DNA of 64,000 nt from Streptomyces brevispora (GTDB lineage Bacteria > Actinomycetota > Actinomycetes > Streptomycetales > Streptomycetaceae): positions 682,001 through 746,000 of the forward strand of contig NZ_VIWW01000001.1 of NCBI RefSeq assembly GCF_007829885.1. Reading direction: 5' to 3'. The translations under genes and the position numbers were made by a program. The notes under the pieces are model-generated. The model had not been told where the DNA came from. It made no database searches and saw nothing but the letters and a program-made list of their open reading frames with translations. This document shows positions 15,948 to 25,300 of the stretch, piece after piece (position 1 is the stretch's first letter; the number at the start of each line of letters is the position of its first letter).

Positions 15948-17759
15948 GTGACCCCACGTATCGAGGACTACGCCCTCATCGGCGATCTCCAGACAGCCGC
16001 CCTGGTCGGAAAAAACGGTTCTGTCGACTGGCTGTGTCTTCCCCGCTTCGACTCGGGCGCCTGCTTCGCCGCCCTGCTCGGAGACGAGGACAACGGCCAC
16101 TGGCGCATCGCGCCGAAGGGCGTGGACAACTGCACCCGGCGCGCCTACGCGGGCGAATCCCTCGTCCTGGAGACGTTCTGGGAGACCCGCACCGGCACGG
16201 TCAAGGTCATCGACTTCATGCCGCAGCGCGACAAGGTACCCGATGTGATGCGGATCATCGAGGGTGTCAGCGGCACCGTCGACATGACCTCCGTGATCCG
16301 GCTGCGCTTCGACTTCGGCTCGGTCGTGCCCTGGATGAGACGCTCGCAGGGCCACCGAGTGGCGGTCGCGGGGCCGGACTCCGCGTGGCTGCGCAGCGAG
16401 CCGCCGGTCAAGACCTGGGGCCAGCAGTTCTCCACCTGCTCCTCGTTCAGCGTCTCCGCCGGGGAACAGGTGGCGTTCGTCCTGACCTGGCACCCCTCGC
16501 ACTCGCCCCGGCCCGATCTCGTCGACCCGTACGAGGCGCTGAAGAGCACGCTGTCCGACTGGGCCGAGTGGTCCGCCCGCTGCAAGTACCGGGGGCCCTA
16601 CCGGGAGGCCGTGGTCCGTTCGCTGATCACCCTGAAGGCGCTCACCTTCGGCCCGACGGGCGGCATCGTGGCGGCCCCGACCACCTCGCTGCCCGAGGAG
16701 GTCGGCGGCGTACGGAACTGGGACTACCGCTTCTGCTGGCTGCGGGACTCCACGCTCACCCTCGGCGCGCTGATCTCGGCCGGATATCTGGAGGAGGCCG
16801 GCGCCTGGCGGGACTGGCTGCTGCGCGCCGTCGCCGGGGACCCGGCCGATCTGCAGATCATGTACGGGCTCGCGGGCGAGCGCAGACTGCCCGAGGTGGA
16901 GCTGACGTGGCTGCGCGGTTACGAGAACTCCGCCCCGGTCCGGATCGGCAACGCCGCGGTCCGCCAGCGTCAGCTCGATGTGTACGGGGAGGTCATCGAC
17001 TCGCTCCGGCTGGCCCACGAGGCGGGCCTGGGCGAAAAACCGCACGCCTGGAACCTCCAGCTCAGCCTGCTCGGCTTCCTGGAGTCCACCTGGCGCGAGC
17101 CGGACGAGGGGCTGTGGGAGATCCGCGGCCAGCGCCGCCACTTCGTGCACTCCAAGGTGATGGCCTGGGTGGCGGCCGACCGCGCCGTGCGCAGCCTGGA
17201 GGAGAACCCGTCACTGACCGGTGACGCGGACCGCTGGCGGGCGATGCGGGACGCCGTGCACCGGGAGGTGTGCGAGAAGGGGTACGACCCGGTGCGCAAC
17301 ACCTTCACCCAGTCGTACGGGTCACGGGACCTGGACGCCGCGACGCTCCTGATCGCCCATACCGGGTTCCTGCCGCCGGACGACCCGCGCTTCGTGGGGA
17401 CGGTGAACGCGGTCCGGGACGAGCTGGGCAGTGACGGGCTGGTCAGCCGCTACAGCACCGACGGCGCCTCGATCGACGGGCTGCCCGGCGGTGAGGGCGC
17501 GTTCCTGGCCTGTTCGTTCTGGCTGGCGGACGCGTTGCGGATGACCGGGCGCGCCGAGGAGGCCACCGAACTGTTCGAGCGGCTGCTGGCGCTCCGCAAC
17601 GACGTGGGGCTGCTCGCCGAGGAGTACGACACGGTCGCCATGCGCCAGCTCGGCAACTTCCCGCAGGCCTTCAGCCACATCGGGCTGGTGGGAACGGCCG
17701 TCGCGCTGGCCGAGGCAGAGTGCCGCGAGAGCACGGCACCGGGCGAGGCGGCAGGATAG
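15948..17759 (+). CDS. glycoside hydrolase family 15 protein (trehalase/glucoamylase-like)
   Basis: 603 residues starting at GTG 15948 (MTPRIEDYALIGDLQTAALV). The N-terminal SVDWLCLPRFDSGACFAALL and the (alpha/alpha)6-barrel motif VRNWDYRFCWLRDSTLTLGAL are typical of bacterial GH15 enzymes, several of which are trehalases in actinobacteria. Length is normal and no signal peptide is seen, so it is cytoplasmic. The catalytic acids cannot be fixed without an alignment. It is followed 4 nt later by an SDR gene, probably cotranscribed. Confidence 0.9.
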   Translation: MTPRIEDYALIGDLQTAALVGKNGSVDWLCLPRFDSGACFAALLGDEDNGHWRIAPKGVDNCTRRAYAGESLVLETFWETRTGTVKVIDFMPQRDKVPDVMRIIEGVSGTVDMTSVIRLRFDFGSVVPWMRRSQGHRVAVAGPDSAWLRSEPPVKTWGQQFSTCSSFSVSAGEQVAFVLTWHPSHSPRPDLVDPYEALKSTLSDWAEWSARCKYRGPYREAVVRSLITLKALTFGPTGGIVAAPTTSLPEEVGGVRNWDYRFCWLRDSTLTLGALISAGYLEEAGAWRDWLLRAVAGDPADLQIMYGLAGERRLPEVELTWLRGYENSAPVRIGNAAVRQRQLDVYGEVIDSLRLAHEAGLGEKPHAWNLQLSLLGFLESTWREPDEGLWEIRGQRRHFVHSKVMAWVAADRAVRSLEENPSLTGDADRWRAMRDAVHREVCEKGYDPVRNTFTQSYGSRDLDAATLLIAHTGFLPPDDPRFVGTVNAVRDELGSDGLVSRYSTDGASIDGLPGGEGAFLACSFWLADALRMTGRAEEATELFERLLALRNDVGLLAEEYDTVAMRQLGNFPQAFSHIGLVGTAVALAEAECRESTAPGEAAG

Positions 17760-17763
17760 GGCC

Positions 17764-18519
17764 ATGGATCTTGGACTGAAGGACCGTGTGTACATCGTCA
17801 CCGGCGCGACCCGGGGGCTGGGCAACGCCGCCGCGCGCGCACTGGCCGCCGACGGCGCGAAGGTGATCGTCACCGGCCGGGACGAGAAGCGTGCCGAGGC
17901 GGCCGCCGCCGAACTGGGGCCGGACGCCGTCGGGCTCGCCGCCGACAACGCCGACCCGGCCTCGGCGCAGCAACTGGTGGATACCGCGCACGAGCGGTTC
18001 GGCCGGCTCGACGGCATCCTCATCAGCGTCGGCGGTCCGGCGCCCGGCTTCCTCGCGGACAACACCGACGAGCAGTGGCAGTCGGCCTTCGAGTCGGTCT
18101 TCCTGGGCGCGGTACGTCTTGCCCGAGCGTCCGCGGCGGTGCTGGGTGAGGGCGGTGTCATCGGCTTCGTGCTCTCCGGTTCCGTCCACGAGCCGATCGC
18201 CGGACTGACCATTTCCAACGGTCTGCGCCCCGGCCTGGCCGGGTTCGCCAAGTCACTGGCCAACGAGCTCGGCCCGCGGGGCATCCGGGTGGTGGGCGTG
18301 CTGCCGGCCCGGATCGACACGGACCGGGTACGTGAACTGGACGCGCTCTCGGGCGACGCGGAGGCCGCGCGCACGGCCAACGAGGCGCGCATCCCGCTGC
18401 GCCGCTACGGCAGGCCGGAGGAGTTCGGCCGGACGGCGGCCTTCCTGCTCTCGCCCGCCGCCTCGTATCTGACCGGCATCATGGTGCCGGTCGACGGCGG
18501 CTACCGGCACGGCTTCTGA
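17764..18519 (+). CDS. SDR family oxidoreductase lacking the canonical YxxxK
   Basis: 251 residues with a good Rossmann part (YIVTGATRGLGNAAARAL, VIVTGRDEKRAE) and the C-terminal YLTGIMVPVDGGY. After the expected catalytic Ser (VLSGSVHEP) the Tyr/Lys region reads TISNGLRPGLAGFAKSLA, so neither Tyr nor Lys is at its normal place. It may be a divergent subfamily with other chemistry. ATG 17764 has GGATAGGG ahead. A strong hairpin terminates the pair with the GH15 gene. Confidence 0.85.
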   Translation: MDLGLKDRVYIVTGATRGLGNAAARALAADGAKVIVTGRDEKRAEAAAAELGPDAVGLAADNADPASAQQLVDTAHERFGRLDGILISVGGPAPGFLADNTDEQWQSAFESVFLGAVRLARASAAVLGEGGVIGFVLSGSVHEPIAGLTISNGLRPGLAGFAKSLANELGPRGIRVVGVLPARIDTDRVRELDALSGDAEAARTANEARIPLRRYGRPEEFGRTAAFLLSPAASYLTGIMVPVDGGYRHGF

Positions 18520-18548
18520 GCCGTCCGGCGGAAGCGGCGGATGAACGG

Positions 18549-18584
18549 CGCCGGGCGGGCCGGAGGGTTCCGGCCCGCCCGGCG
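18549..18584. terminator. hairpin terminator between SDR and amaP (convergent)
   Basis: A perfect 16-bp stem (18549-18564 with 18569-18584) around GGGT, 29 nt after the SDR stop. It can serve both convergent transcripts. Confidence 0.87.
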
Positions 18585-18596
18585 TGTCCGCACCGT

Positions 18597-18681
18597 CCGT
18601 CAGTTCGCCCGCTCCGCCCGTCAGCTCACCCGCGCCACCCGTCACCTCACCCGCACCGTCGTGTCAGCTCACCCGCTCCGC
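18597..18681. repeat. four-copy 21-bp tandem repeat spanning the amaP stop
   Basis: Units start at 18597, 18618 and 18639, with a fourth at 18663-18681 after a 3-nt insertion. Each keeps the core GTCA[G/C][T/C]TC[A/G]CCCGC. On the reverse strand the fourth unit encodes the last amaP codons and the stop; the other three lie downstream of it as untranslated copies with scattered substitutions. Confidence 0.75.
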
Positions 18682-19251
18682 GCGGTGCTTGACCGCCCTC
18701 AGCCGCACCTCGGCGGGCAGCCGCGCCAGCCCGGCGGAGTCCTTGGCATGGGCCAGCGCCTCGTCGGTCAGCCGTCCCAGCGCTTCCTCCGGCGCCGCGT
18801 GCGGCTCCATCAGCAGCCGGATCCTGGCCTGTGGCGTGCTGCGCCTGCCGGTCAGTACGACCTGGGCGCGGGCCACCCCGTCCAGGGCGCCCGACTCCGC
18901 GGCGAGCACGCCCTCCAGCGCCCGGCCGCGCAGCAGCGCGCCCTCGCCGTCCCCGCTGTCCACCAGCACCTCGGCGAGGCGGGCCCGGCGCAGCTGGGCC
19001 AGCAGCCACCACAGCGCGAGCACGACGAGGACGGCGAGGACCGCGATCACCGTCGGCCACCACCAGCCGTCCGAGCGCCAGCGGTCCCGGTCGGCCTCGC
19101 TGAGCAGTACGTCGTTCTTGCCGGACCACGGCCACCAGGACGGTACGGAGAGCCTGAGCGCGGCGGCCGTCACCCCGCCGCCCACGCAGACCAGCACCAG
19201 CCCGGCGAGGCCAAGCAGTACCCGGTTGACGGTCCTGAGCACGCCGCTCAC
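18664..19251 (-). CDS. amaP: alkaline shock response membrane anchor protein AmaP
   Basis: 195 residues with two N-terminal helices (VNRVLLGLAGLVLVCVGGGV and WPTVIAVLAVLVVLALWWLL) and a cytoplasmic domain of Asp23-like alternation (AQVVLTGRRSTPQARIRLLMEP). AmaP tethers Asp23/Gls24 proteins to the membrane in Gram-positives. It ends the leftward envelope-stress group, overlapping the DUF6286 gene by 4 nt (19248-19251). Confidence 0.87.
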   Translation of the reverse strand: MSGVLRTVNRVLLGLAGLVLVCVGGGVTAAALRLSVPSWWPWSGKNDVLLSEADRDRWRSDGWWWPTVIAVLAVLVVLALWWLLAQLRRARLAEVLVDSGDGEGALLRGRALEGVLAAESGALDGVARAQVVLTGRRSTPQARIRLLMEPHAAPEEALGRLTDEALAHAKDSAGLARLPAEVRLRAVKHRAERVS

Positions 19252-19934
19252 CCCTTCTTCGCCGGACGGCGGACATGGACGGACAGGCTCGGCGGCCTGG
19301 CCAGGCCGAGTTCCCCGATGCCCGTGGAGAGCACGGTGTCCAGATCGGCCCGTACGTCGTCGAGTTCACGGAAGTGCGAGACGGCCCGCACCCCCACCTT
19401 GCTCCGGCCCATCCGGACCCGGACCGACTGCACGCCGGACACCTCGACGGCGCGGTCGCGCAGGACCATCGCGGCCGCCGTCCGGTCGAGCGCGGCCCGA
19501 ACATCCGGGCGGTCGCGGCGCATCGGCAGCAGATCACGGAGTCCGGGCGTGAGTGCGAGGACGATCAGCCACAGGCCGATCACCGTCGCGACCGCCGCAC
19601 CGGTCAGTACCCAGACGTCGTTCAGCGGCCGCCGGGCGAGCTCGTCGGCCAGCGAGCGGCGCCACTGCATCGCCGGATGCCCGGCGCGGACCGCCGCCAC
19701 GTCGTACAGGAACAGTCCGGCGCCGCCGAGGACCACCAGGGCCAGGATGCCCGCCGGGATGCGGCGCGTGGACCAGAAGCGGCCGGCGCCGCCCCCGCCC
19801 CGCTCCTTGGCGGGCACCGGGTCGTAGGCGGCGGACGAGGCGGACTGGTCGAGTTCGAGCACGTCCCCGTGCTCCACCGGCTGGACCGTGGGCAGCCGCT
19901 GCGTACCGTGTTCCGGGTTCTGGGGCTCGGTCAT
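19248..19934 (-). CDS. DUF6286 membrane protein of the Asp23 cluster
   Basis: 228 residues from ATG 19932-19934. A hydrophilic N-terminal about 60 residues is followed by two membrane helices (GILALVVLGGAGLFLYDVAAV, VLTGAAVATVIGLWLIVLAL) and a C-terminal domain with VSGVQSVRVRMGRSKVGVRAV that resembles the Asp23 fold. It is found beside AmaP and Asp23 genes in streptomycetes; function unknown. Overlaps both neighbours by 4 nt, so all are coupled. Confidence 0.85.
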   Translation of the reverse strand: MTEPQNPEHGTQRLPTVQPVEHGDVLELDQSASSAAYDPVPAKERGGGGAGRFWSTRRIPAGILALVVLGGAGLFLYDVAAVRAGHPAMQWRRSLADELARRPLNDVWVLTGAAVATVIGLWLIVLALTPGLRDLLPMRRDRPDVRAALDRTAAAMVLRDRAVEVSGVQSVRVRMGRSKVGVRAVSHFRELDDVRADLDTVLSTGIGELGLARPPSLSVHVRRPAKKG

Positions 19935-20293
19935 CGGATCCTCCCCTGCGCCGCGAGGCTCGCTCCTGAGGGGTGCAGGCGCTCGACCTGTACGGCCACT
20001 TCGGGCACCTCCATCCCCGCCAACGCCTTTACCCGCATCACGACCCGGCGACGCACCGCGCCGCACTGCCGGCCGATGTCGCTGGGATACCCGAGCTCCA
20101 GGCTCACCCGTACCCGGGCGGTGTCACGGTGCACCGTGACCGTGGCGCGTGGCGACGCACCTTCCTTCGCCGGCTCGTCGATGGCCTCCTTCGCCGCCTG
20201 TGCGGCGATCTTCGCGACCACCCGGTCGGCGATCCGGGTCGCCCCGCGCTCCGCGGCGGCGACCCGTCCGCTCACCCCCGACACGGCCGTCAC
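19931..20293 (-). CDS. Asp23/Gls24 family envelope stress protein, copy 1
   Basis: 120 residues: GATRIADRVVAKIAAQAAKEAI, then ATVTVHRDTARVRVSLELGY and VMRVKALAGMEVPEVAVQVERL, the standard Asp23 alpha-beta pattern. In other Gram-positives these soluble proteins form a membrane-associated layer through AmaP. Start ATG overlaps the preceding small membrane protein stop. Confidence 0.87.
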   Translation of the reverse strand: MTAVSGVSGRVAAAERGATRIADRVVAKIAAQAAKEAIDEPAKEGASPRATVTVHRDTARVRVSLELGYPSDIGRQCGAVRRRVVMRVKALAGMEVPEVAVQVERLHPSGASLAAQGRIR

Positions 20294-20481
20294 CGCCGTC
20301 GGTCGCCGCGATCGCGACTCCGGAAGAAGTCGCCGGGCTCAAGGTCACCGTCGACGAAGCGACCGACGACGAAGCCGATCGCCCCCAACGCGGCCACCAG
20401 CAGGAAGGCACCGAACCCACCGAAGTATCCGGCGAATCCGAGTGCCATGCCTGCCACCATGCCGACCACAGCCATACTCAT
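20290..20481 (-). CDS. small two-helix membrane protein (DUF2273-like)
   Basis: 63 residues: MSMAVVGMVAGMALGFAGYF and GAFLLVAALGAIGFVVGRFV are two membrane helices, followed by a basic/acidic tail (FFRSRDRGDRRR). Proteins of this size and shape accompany Asp23 and AmaP in Gram-positive clusters. Its start lies 32 nt after the stop of Asp23 copy 2. Confidence 0.82.
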   Translation of the reverse strand: MSMAVVGMVAGMALGFAGYFGGFGAFLLVAALGAIGFVVGRFVDGDLEPGDFFRSRDRGDRRR

Positions 20482-20513
20482 CGTGCGCTCCTCAACTACC
20501 TCGGGCGGGAGGA

Positions 20514-21005
20514 CTACTGGAGACGTGGCTCGGTCTGTTCGTCGTCGTCTTCCTCGTCGGGCAGTTTCACATCGCTCACCGCGATGTTGACCTCGACGAC
20601 TTCGAGGCCAGTCATCCGCTCGACCGCCGCGACGACGTTCTCCCGTACGTCACGGGCGACATCGGCGATCGACACGCCGTAGTCCACGACGATCTCCAGG
20701 TCGAGGGCGGTCTGCGACTCGCCGACCTCGGCCTTCACGCCACGGGTGACGGACCTGCCGCCTCCGGGCACCCGGTCGCGCACCGCGCCGAAGGTACGGG
20801 AGAGGCCGCTGCCCATCGCGTGCACGCCGACCACGTCGCGTGCCGCCATTCCAGCGATCTTCTCGACCACACCGTCCGCGATCGTCGTACGGCCGCGGGT
20901 GGCGGGGTCTCCCCCGCCGCGCTTGGTCAGTGGCGTGCTCCTGTCGCCACCCGCCGCGTCCTTGTCGGGGTTCTCGGGCCGGTTCCACTGTGGATTGTCG
21001 GTCAT
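20514..21005 (-). CDS. Asp23/Gls24 family envelope stress protein, copy 2
   Basis: 163 residues from ATG 21003-21005. A disordered head (NPQWNRPENPDKDAAGGDRS) precedes the Asp23 domain: GRTTIADGVVEKIAGMAARDV, LDLEIVVDYGVSIADVARDV and VEVNIAVSDVKL, ending in an acidic tail (PDEEDDDEQTE). First gene of the leftward group. An AT-rich patch upstream (GTTAACG at 21049-21055) probably carries the promoter. Confidence 0.88.
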   Translation of the reverse strand: MTDNPQWNRPENPDKDAAGGDRSTPLTKRGGGDPATRGRTTIADGVVEKIAGMAARDVVGVHAMGSGLSRTFGAVRDRVPGGGRSVTRGVKAEVGESQTALDLEIVVDYGVSIADVARDVRENVVAAVERMTGLEVVEVNIAVSDVKLPDEEDDDEQTEPRLQ

Positions 21006-21167
21006 CGCCGTTCTTCCCTTCGGGGCAGGGTTGAGCTTCATCGCCCACGTTAACGACCTCACCCGCGATCGGCAGTGGGAGCAGGAGCGGCGACGCGCCG
21101 ACAATCATGGGTCGGGTCGTAAGTGCGTTTGCCCCGTCTCACGCCATGGATGCGGCAGGCTGGGACG

Positions 21168-21956
21168 ATGACGGCTGACAGCCCGCACAGGGCCGACGGA
21201 TGGACTGCCGCGGTGCGGCAACGGCTCGGCCTCGGACGGCTGGTCCCGCTGGGCGGCCCGGCGGACGGTGCCTGGATCTCGGAACGGGCCGCGGTCGCGG
21301 TGCTGCGCCGCGCGGTACGTGCCCCGGGGGCGGGTCCGGTGCTCGGGGAGATGAGGATCGCGGTGTCCGATCCGGTGACGGCCCCCGATCCACAGGTGCC
21401 GTCACCCCCGAGTGCGCTGCCGCCCGGCCCGCTGCGGATCGAGGCGACCATGGCGGCGACGGCCGACCAGCCGCTGCCCGCCGCCGCGGCGACGCTGCGC
21501 TCGGCGCTGCTCGCGGCGGCCTCGCGGCGGCTCGGCCTGGTGGTCGCCGAGGTGGACCTCCAGGTGACGGAGTTGCTGGACACCGTGCCGGAGCGGGCGG
21601 AGCCGGCGCCGTCCGCGGTGCGCGCGGCGAAGCCCGAGGGCGCGGCGGGCCGCGCGGCCGCCGCGGTGTCCGGTGTCGCGACGCTGACCCGGGTGCTGGG
21701 CGCGGCGGTGCACACGGGCGCGGATCACGTACGGGTCGAGCTGGCGACGGACGGCGACCACCGCGCGCTCGACGTGGCACGCGCGGTGCGGGCGGCGGTG
21801 ACGAAAGCGGTGGACGGGCATCCGCCGGTCTCGGTGCTGGTCACGGCGGTGACGGGGGAATCGGCGCCGCCGGGGGCACCGGGGATGCCGGGGACGCCGG
21901 GGACGCCGGGGACGCCGGGGACGCCGGGGACGCCGGGGACGCCGGGGACCGCGTAA
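21168..21956 (+). CDS. Asp23-like tandem-domain protein with collagen-like tail (P10-family label in streptomycetes)
   Basis: 262 residues, divergent from the Asp23 group. Two segments show Asp23-like alternation: LRIEATMAATADQPLPAAAA... VVAEVDLQVTEL and VRVELATDGDHRALDVARAV... PPVSVLVTAV, so it looks like two degenerate Asp23 modules. The tail is a run of Gly-Thr-Pro triplets encoded by a 9-bp tandem repeat. Such proteins are often given the accidental name nucleopolyhedrovirus P10 family. Role unknown; the context suggests envelope stress. Confidence 0.75.
   Translation: MTADSPHRADGWTAAVRQRLGLGRLVPLGGPADGAWISERAAVAVLRRAVRAPGAGPVLGEMRIAVSDPVTAPDPQVPSPPSALPPGPLRIEATMAATADQPLPAAAATLRSALLAAASRRLGLVVAEVDLQVTELLDTVPERAEPAPSAVRAAKPEGAAGRAAAAVSGVATLTRVLGAAVHTGADHVRVELATDGDHRALDVARAVRAAVTKAVDGHPPVSVLVTAVTGESAPPGAPGMPGTPGTPGTPGTPGTPGTPGTA
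21881..21952 (+). repeat. eight-copy 9-bp tandem repeat (GGGGACGCC)
   Basis: Six exact copies run from 21890 to 21943, flanked by one diverged copy on each side. They encode a Gly-Thr-Pro collagen-like tail and should be prone to copy-number change by slippage. Confidence 0.9.
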
Positions 21957-21967
21957 CGCCGGGCCGG

Positions 21968-22080
21968 GCGCCCCGTGGACCCGAACGCGCCCCGTGGACC
22001 TGAACGCGGCGCGAAGACCGCCGGGCGCGGCGCGAAGCCGGGCGCGGCGCGAAGACCGCCGGGCGCGGTGCAGGGCCGGA
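21968..22080. repeat. degenerate direct repeats downstream of the collagen-tail gene
   Basis: CGCCCCGTGGACC[C/T]GAACGCG occurs twice in tandem, then GCGGCGCGAAGACCGCCGGG twice. They are not in a gene and lie between converging genes; no terminator is clearer in this gap. Confidence 0.6.
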
Positions 22081-22109
22081 GGCGGGTGTGCCCCCGGCCG
22101 GGTGACGTA

Positions 22110-22901
22110 TCAGTCGAACATGCCCGCGAGGTCGCGCAGCCGGCGGCCCTGCGCGGCCCGTTCGGCGGTGCGCTGCTCCTCGTACGTACGGGAGACGGCC
22201 CCGCTCAGCAGGGCCTTGGTCTCGACGAGGGCGTCGCGCGGGGCGGCCAGCAGGGCGCCGGCCAGGTCGCGGGCGGCTCCGTCGAGCTCCTCGGCGGGCA
22301 CCACGAGGTTGGCCAGGCCGGTGCGCTCGGCCTCGGCGGAGTGCACGAAGCGGCCGGTGGCGCAGATTTCGAGCGCGCGGGCGTACCCCACCAGGTGCAC
22401 CAGGGGGTGCGTGCCGGTGAGGTCGGGCACCAGACCGAGGCTGGTCTCGCGCATGGCGAACTGCACGTCCTCGGCGACAATCCGCAGATCGCAGGCGAGA
22501 GCGAGTTGGAAGCCCGCACCGATGGCATGTCCCTGGACGGCCGCGATCGACACGATGTCGTTGCGTCGCCACCAGGTGAACGCCTCCTGGTACTCGGCGA
22601 TGACCGCGTCGAGCTCGGCCTCCGGGCCACGCCCCATGTCGAGGAACGACGGCTCACCGTCGAACCCCTCCGGGGTGAACGCCTGCCGGTCGAGACCCGC
22701 GGAGAAGGACATGCCTTCGCCCCGCAGAACGACGACCCGCACACTGCCGGGCAGTGCCCGTCCGGCCTCTGTCAACGCCCGCCACAGAGCGGGGGACTGA
22801 GCGTTGCGCTTGGCCGGGTTGGTGAGGGTCACCGTGGCAATCGCGTCATCGACGGTGAGTCGTACGCCGTCCTTGTCGAGCACGGAGTCGAGCGAGGTCA
22901 T
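22110..22901 (-). CDS. enoyl-CoA hydratase/isomerase family protein
   Basis: 263 residues of crotonase fold. The oxyanion-hole parts are SFSAGLDRQAF and GHAIGAGFQLALACDLRI. The catalytic-Glu positions appear as Thr/Ser and Asp (RETSLGLVPDLTGTHPLVHLVG), so isomerase or another crotonase reaction is possible. Single gene with ATG 22899-22901 and GGAGGCGC upstream. Likely fatty-acyl-CoA metabolism. Confidence 0.87.
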   Translation of the reverse strand: MTSLDSVLDKDGVRLTVDDAIATVTLTNPAKRNAQSPALWRALTEAGRALPGSVRVVVLRGEGMSFSAGLDRQAFTPEGFDGEPSFLDMGRGPEAELDAVIAEYQEAFTWWRRNDIVSIAAVQGHAIGAGFQLALACDLRIVAEDVQFAMRETSLGLVPDLTGTHPLVHLVGYARALEICATGRFVHSAEAERTGLANLVVPAEELDGAARDLAGALLAAPRDALVETKALLSGAVSRTYEEQRTAERAAQGRRLRDLAGMFD

Positions 22902-23053
22902 GGAGCGCCTCCGGATCGGGTGCAGTCAGCACATGAAGCTAAGTGACTGAACAGTAACCACCCGATCGACCGCACGATCGACCGGGTGGCCACCGCCGAA
23001 ACCGGTGAGCCCCGGAGCAGGTCCTAGAATCTGCCCCGATGCGCCGACGACTG

Positions 23054-23275
23054 TCAGGCCGTCGCAGCCTTCTTGCCTCGTGTCGCTCCGCCACGTCCTC
23101 GCAGCGTCACTCCGGACTCGCTGAGCATCCGGTGGACGAACCCATAGGAGCGGCCGGTTTCCTCGGCCAACGCCCGGATGCTCGCACCGGAGTCGTACTT
23201 CTTCTTCAGGTCTGCCGCGAGCTTGTCGCGCGCGGCGCCGGTTACCCGGCTGCCCTTCTTCAGAGTCTCGGCCAC
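23054..23275 (-). CDS. small helix-turn-helix DNA-binding protein
   Basis: 73 residues: VAETLKKGSRVTGAARDKLA, then the HTH SIRALAEETGRSYGFVHRML and a basic tail ending GKKAATA. I chose GTG 23273-23275 because GAGGAGG lies 7 nt ahead; the longer open frame upstream has no support. Streptomycetes carry a conserved protein of this size. It has no ligand domain and may act as a nucleoid or global regulator; this is inference. Confidence 0.85.
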   Translation of the reverse strand: MAETLKKGSRVTGAARDKLAADLKKKYDSGASIRALAEETGRSYGFVHRMLSESGVTLRGRGGATRGKKAATA

Positions 23276-23499
23276 CCGTGCCTCCTCGTGGGAAGTGCGC
23301 TCTGGACTCTCATGATCACCCCTCCAGAGCTTCCTGGCCACCCATTCGGCAAGGTCAGTGCAACCGGTTTCGCGCCCCAGGAGTGCGCCGGGCCGCCCGG
23401 AGTCCCGCATTCCATGTGGCTGTGGAGTCCCGTGGGGGACCGCTCCGAAAGAACGTCCAGGTCAGGGCCACACAGGGATCGCGGCCACCTATGGGTGCA

Positions 23500-23519
23500 C
23501 CCGGCAGGTATCTGCCGGG
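23500..23519. terminator. 8-bp stem hairpin in the ABC-F/HTH gap
   Basis: CCCGGCAG (23500-23507) pairs with CTGCCGGG (23512-23519) around GTAT. It could back up ABC-F termination or shape the HTH leader. Confidence 0.5.
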
Positions 23520-23576
23520 CGCCGCGCCGAGGTACGAGACGTACTCACGCAGATGATGGATCACGCGTAGGCCGAA

Positions 23577-23597
23577 TGATCCAGCAGGAGTGGATCA
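23577..23597 (-). terminator. hairpin directly after the ABC-F gene
   Basis: TGATCCA (23577-23583) pairs with TGGATCA (23591-23597), 7-nt loop, starting 17 nt after the ABC-F stop. Confidence 0.55.
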
Positions 23598-23614
23598 GCC
23601 GGTGCCGGGCCGGG

Positions 23615-25213
<1,599 letters not shown>

Positions 25214-25276
25214 GGGGAAAACTCCAGGGCGGTATGGACGGCGGAGGAACGACGGACGGAGGTCACTCGACGCCGT

Positions 25277-25300
25277 CTAATGCACAAGGAGAATTGCCAT
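25277..25300 (-). CDS. possible 7-codon leader peptide upstream of ABC-F
   Basis: ATG 25298-25300 to TAG 25277-25279 reads MAILLVH. A -10-like TAGAAT lies on the reverse strand at 25308-25313, 7 nt ahead of the ATG, so the transcript could begin at the start codon (leaderless). The inverted repeat GACGGCG/CGCCGTC follows between this ORF and the ABC-F ribosome site. ABC-F resistance genes are often controlled by such attenuators; here it is a hypothesis. Confidence 0.35.
   Translation of the reverse strand: MAILLVH

Larger units (their letters stand above)
23276..23614. other. intergenic region between ABC-F and HTH genes
   Basis: 339 nt between two leftward genes. Apart from the two hairpins listed separately it shows no credible coding frame, and I found no convincing promoter hexamers for the HTH gene. 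Confidence 0.5.

Noticed and set aside
22902..23053. CGATCGACCG direct repeats and a CCACCC/GGGTGG pair before the enoyl-CoA hydratase gene
   Set aside because: Too short and degenerate to separate an operator from a weak terminator of the HTH gene.
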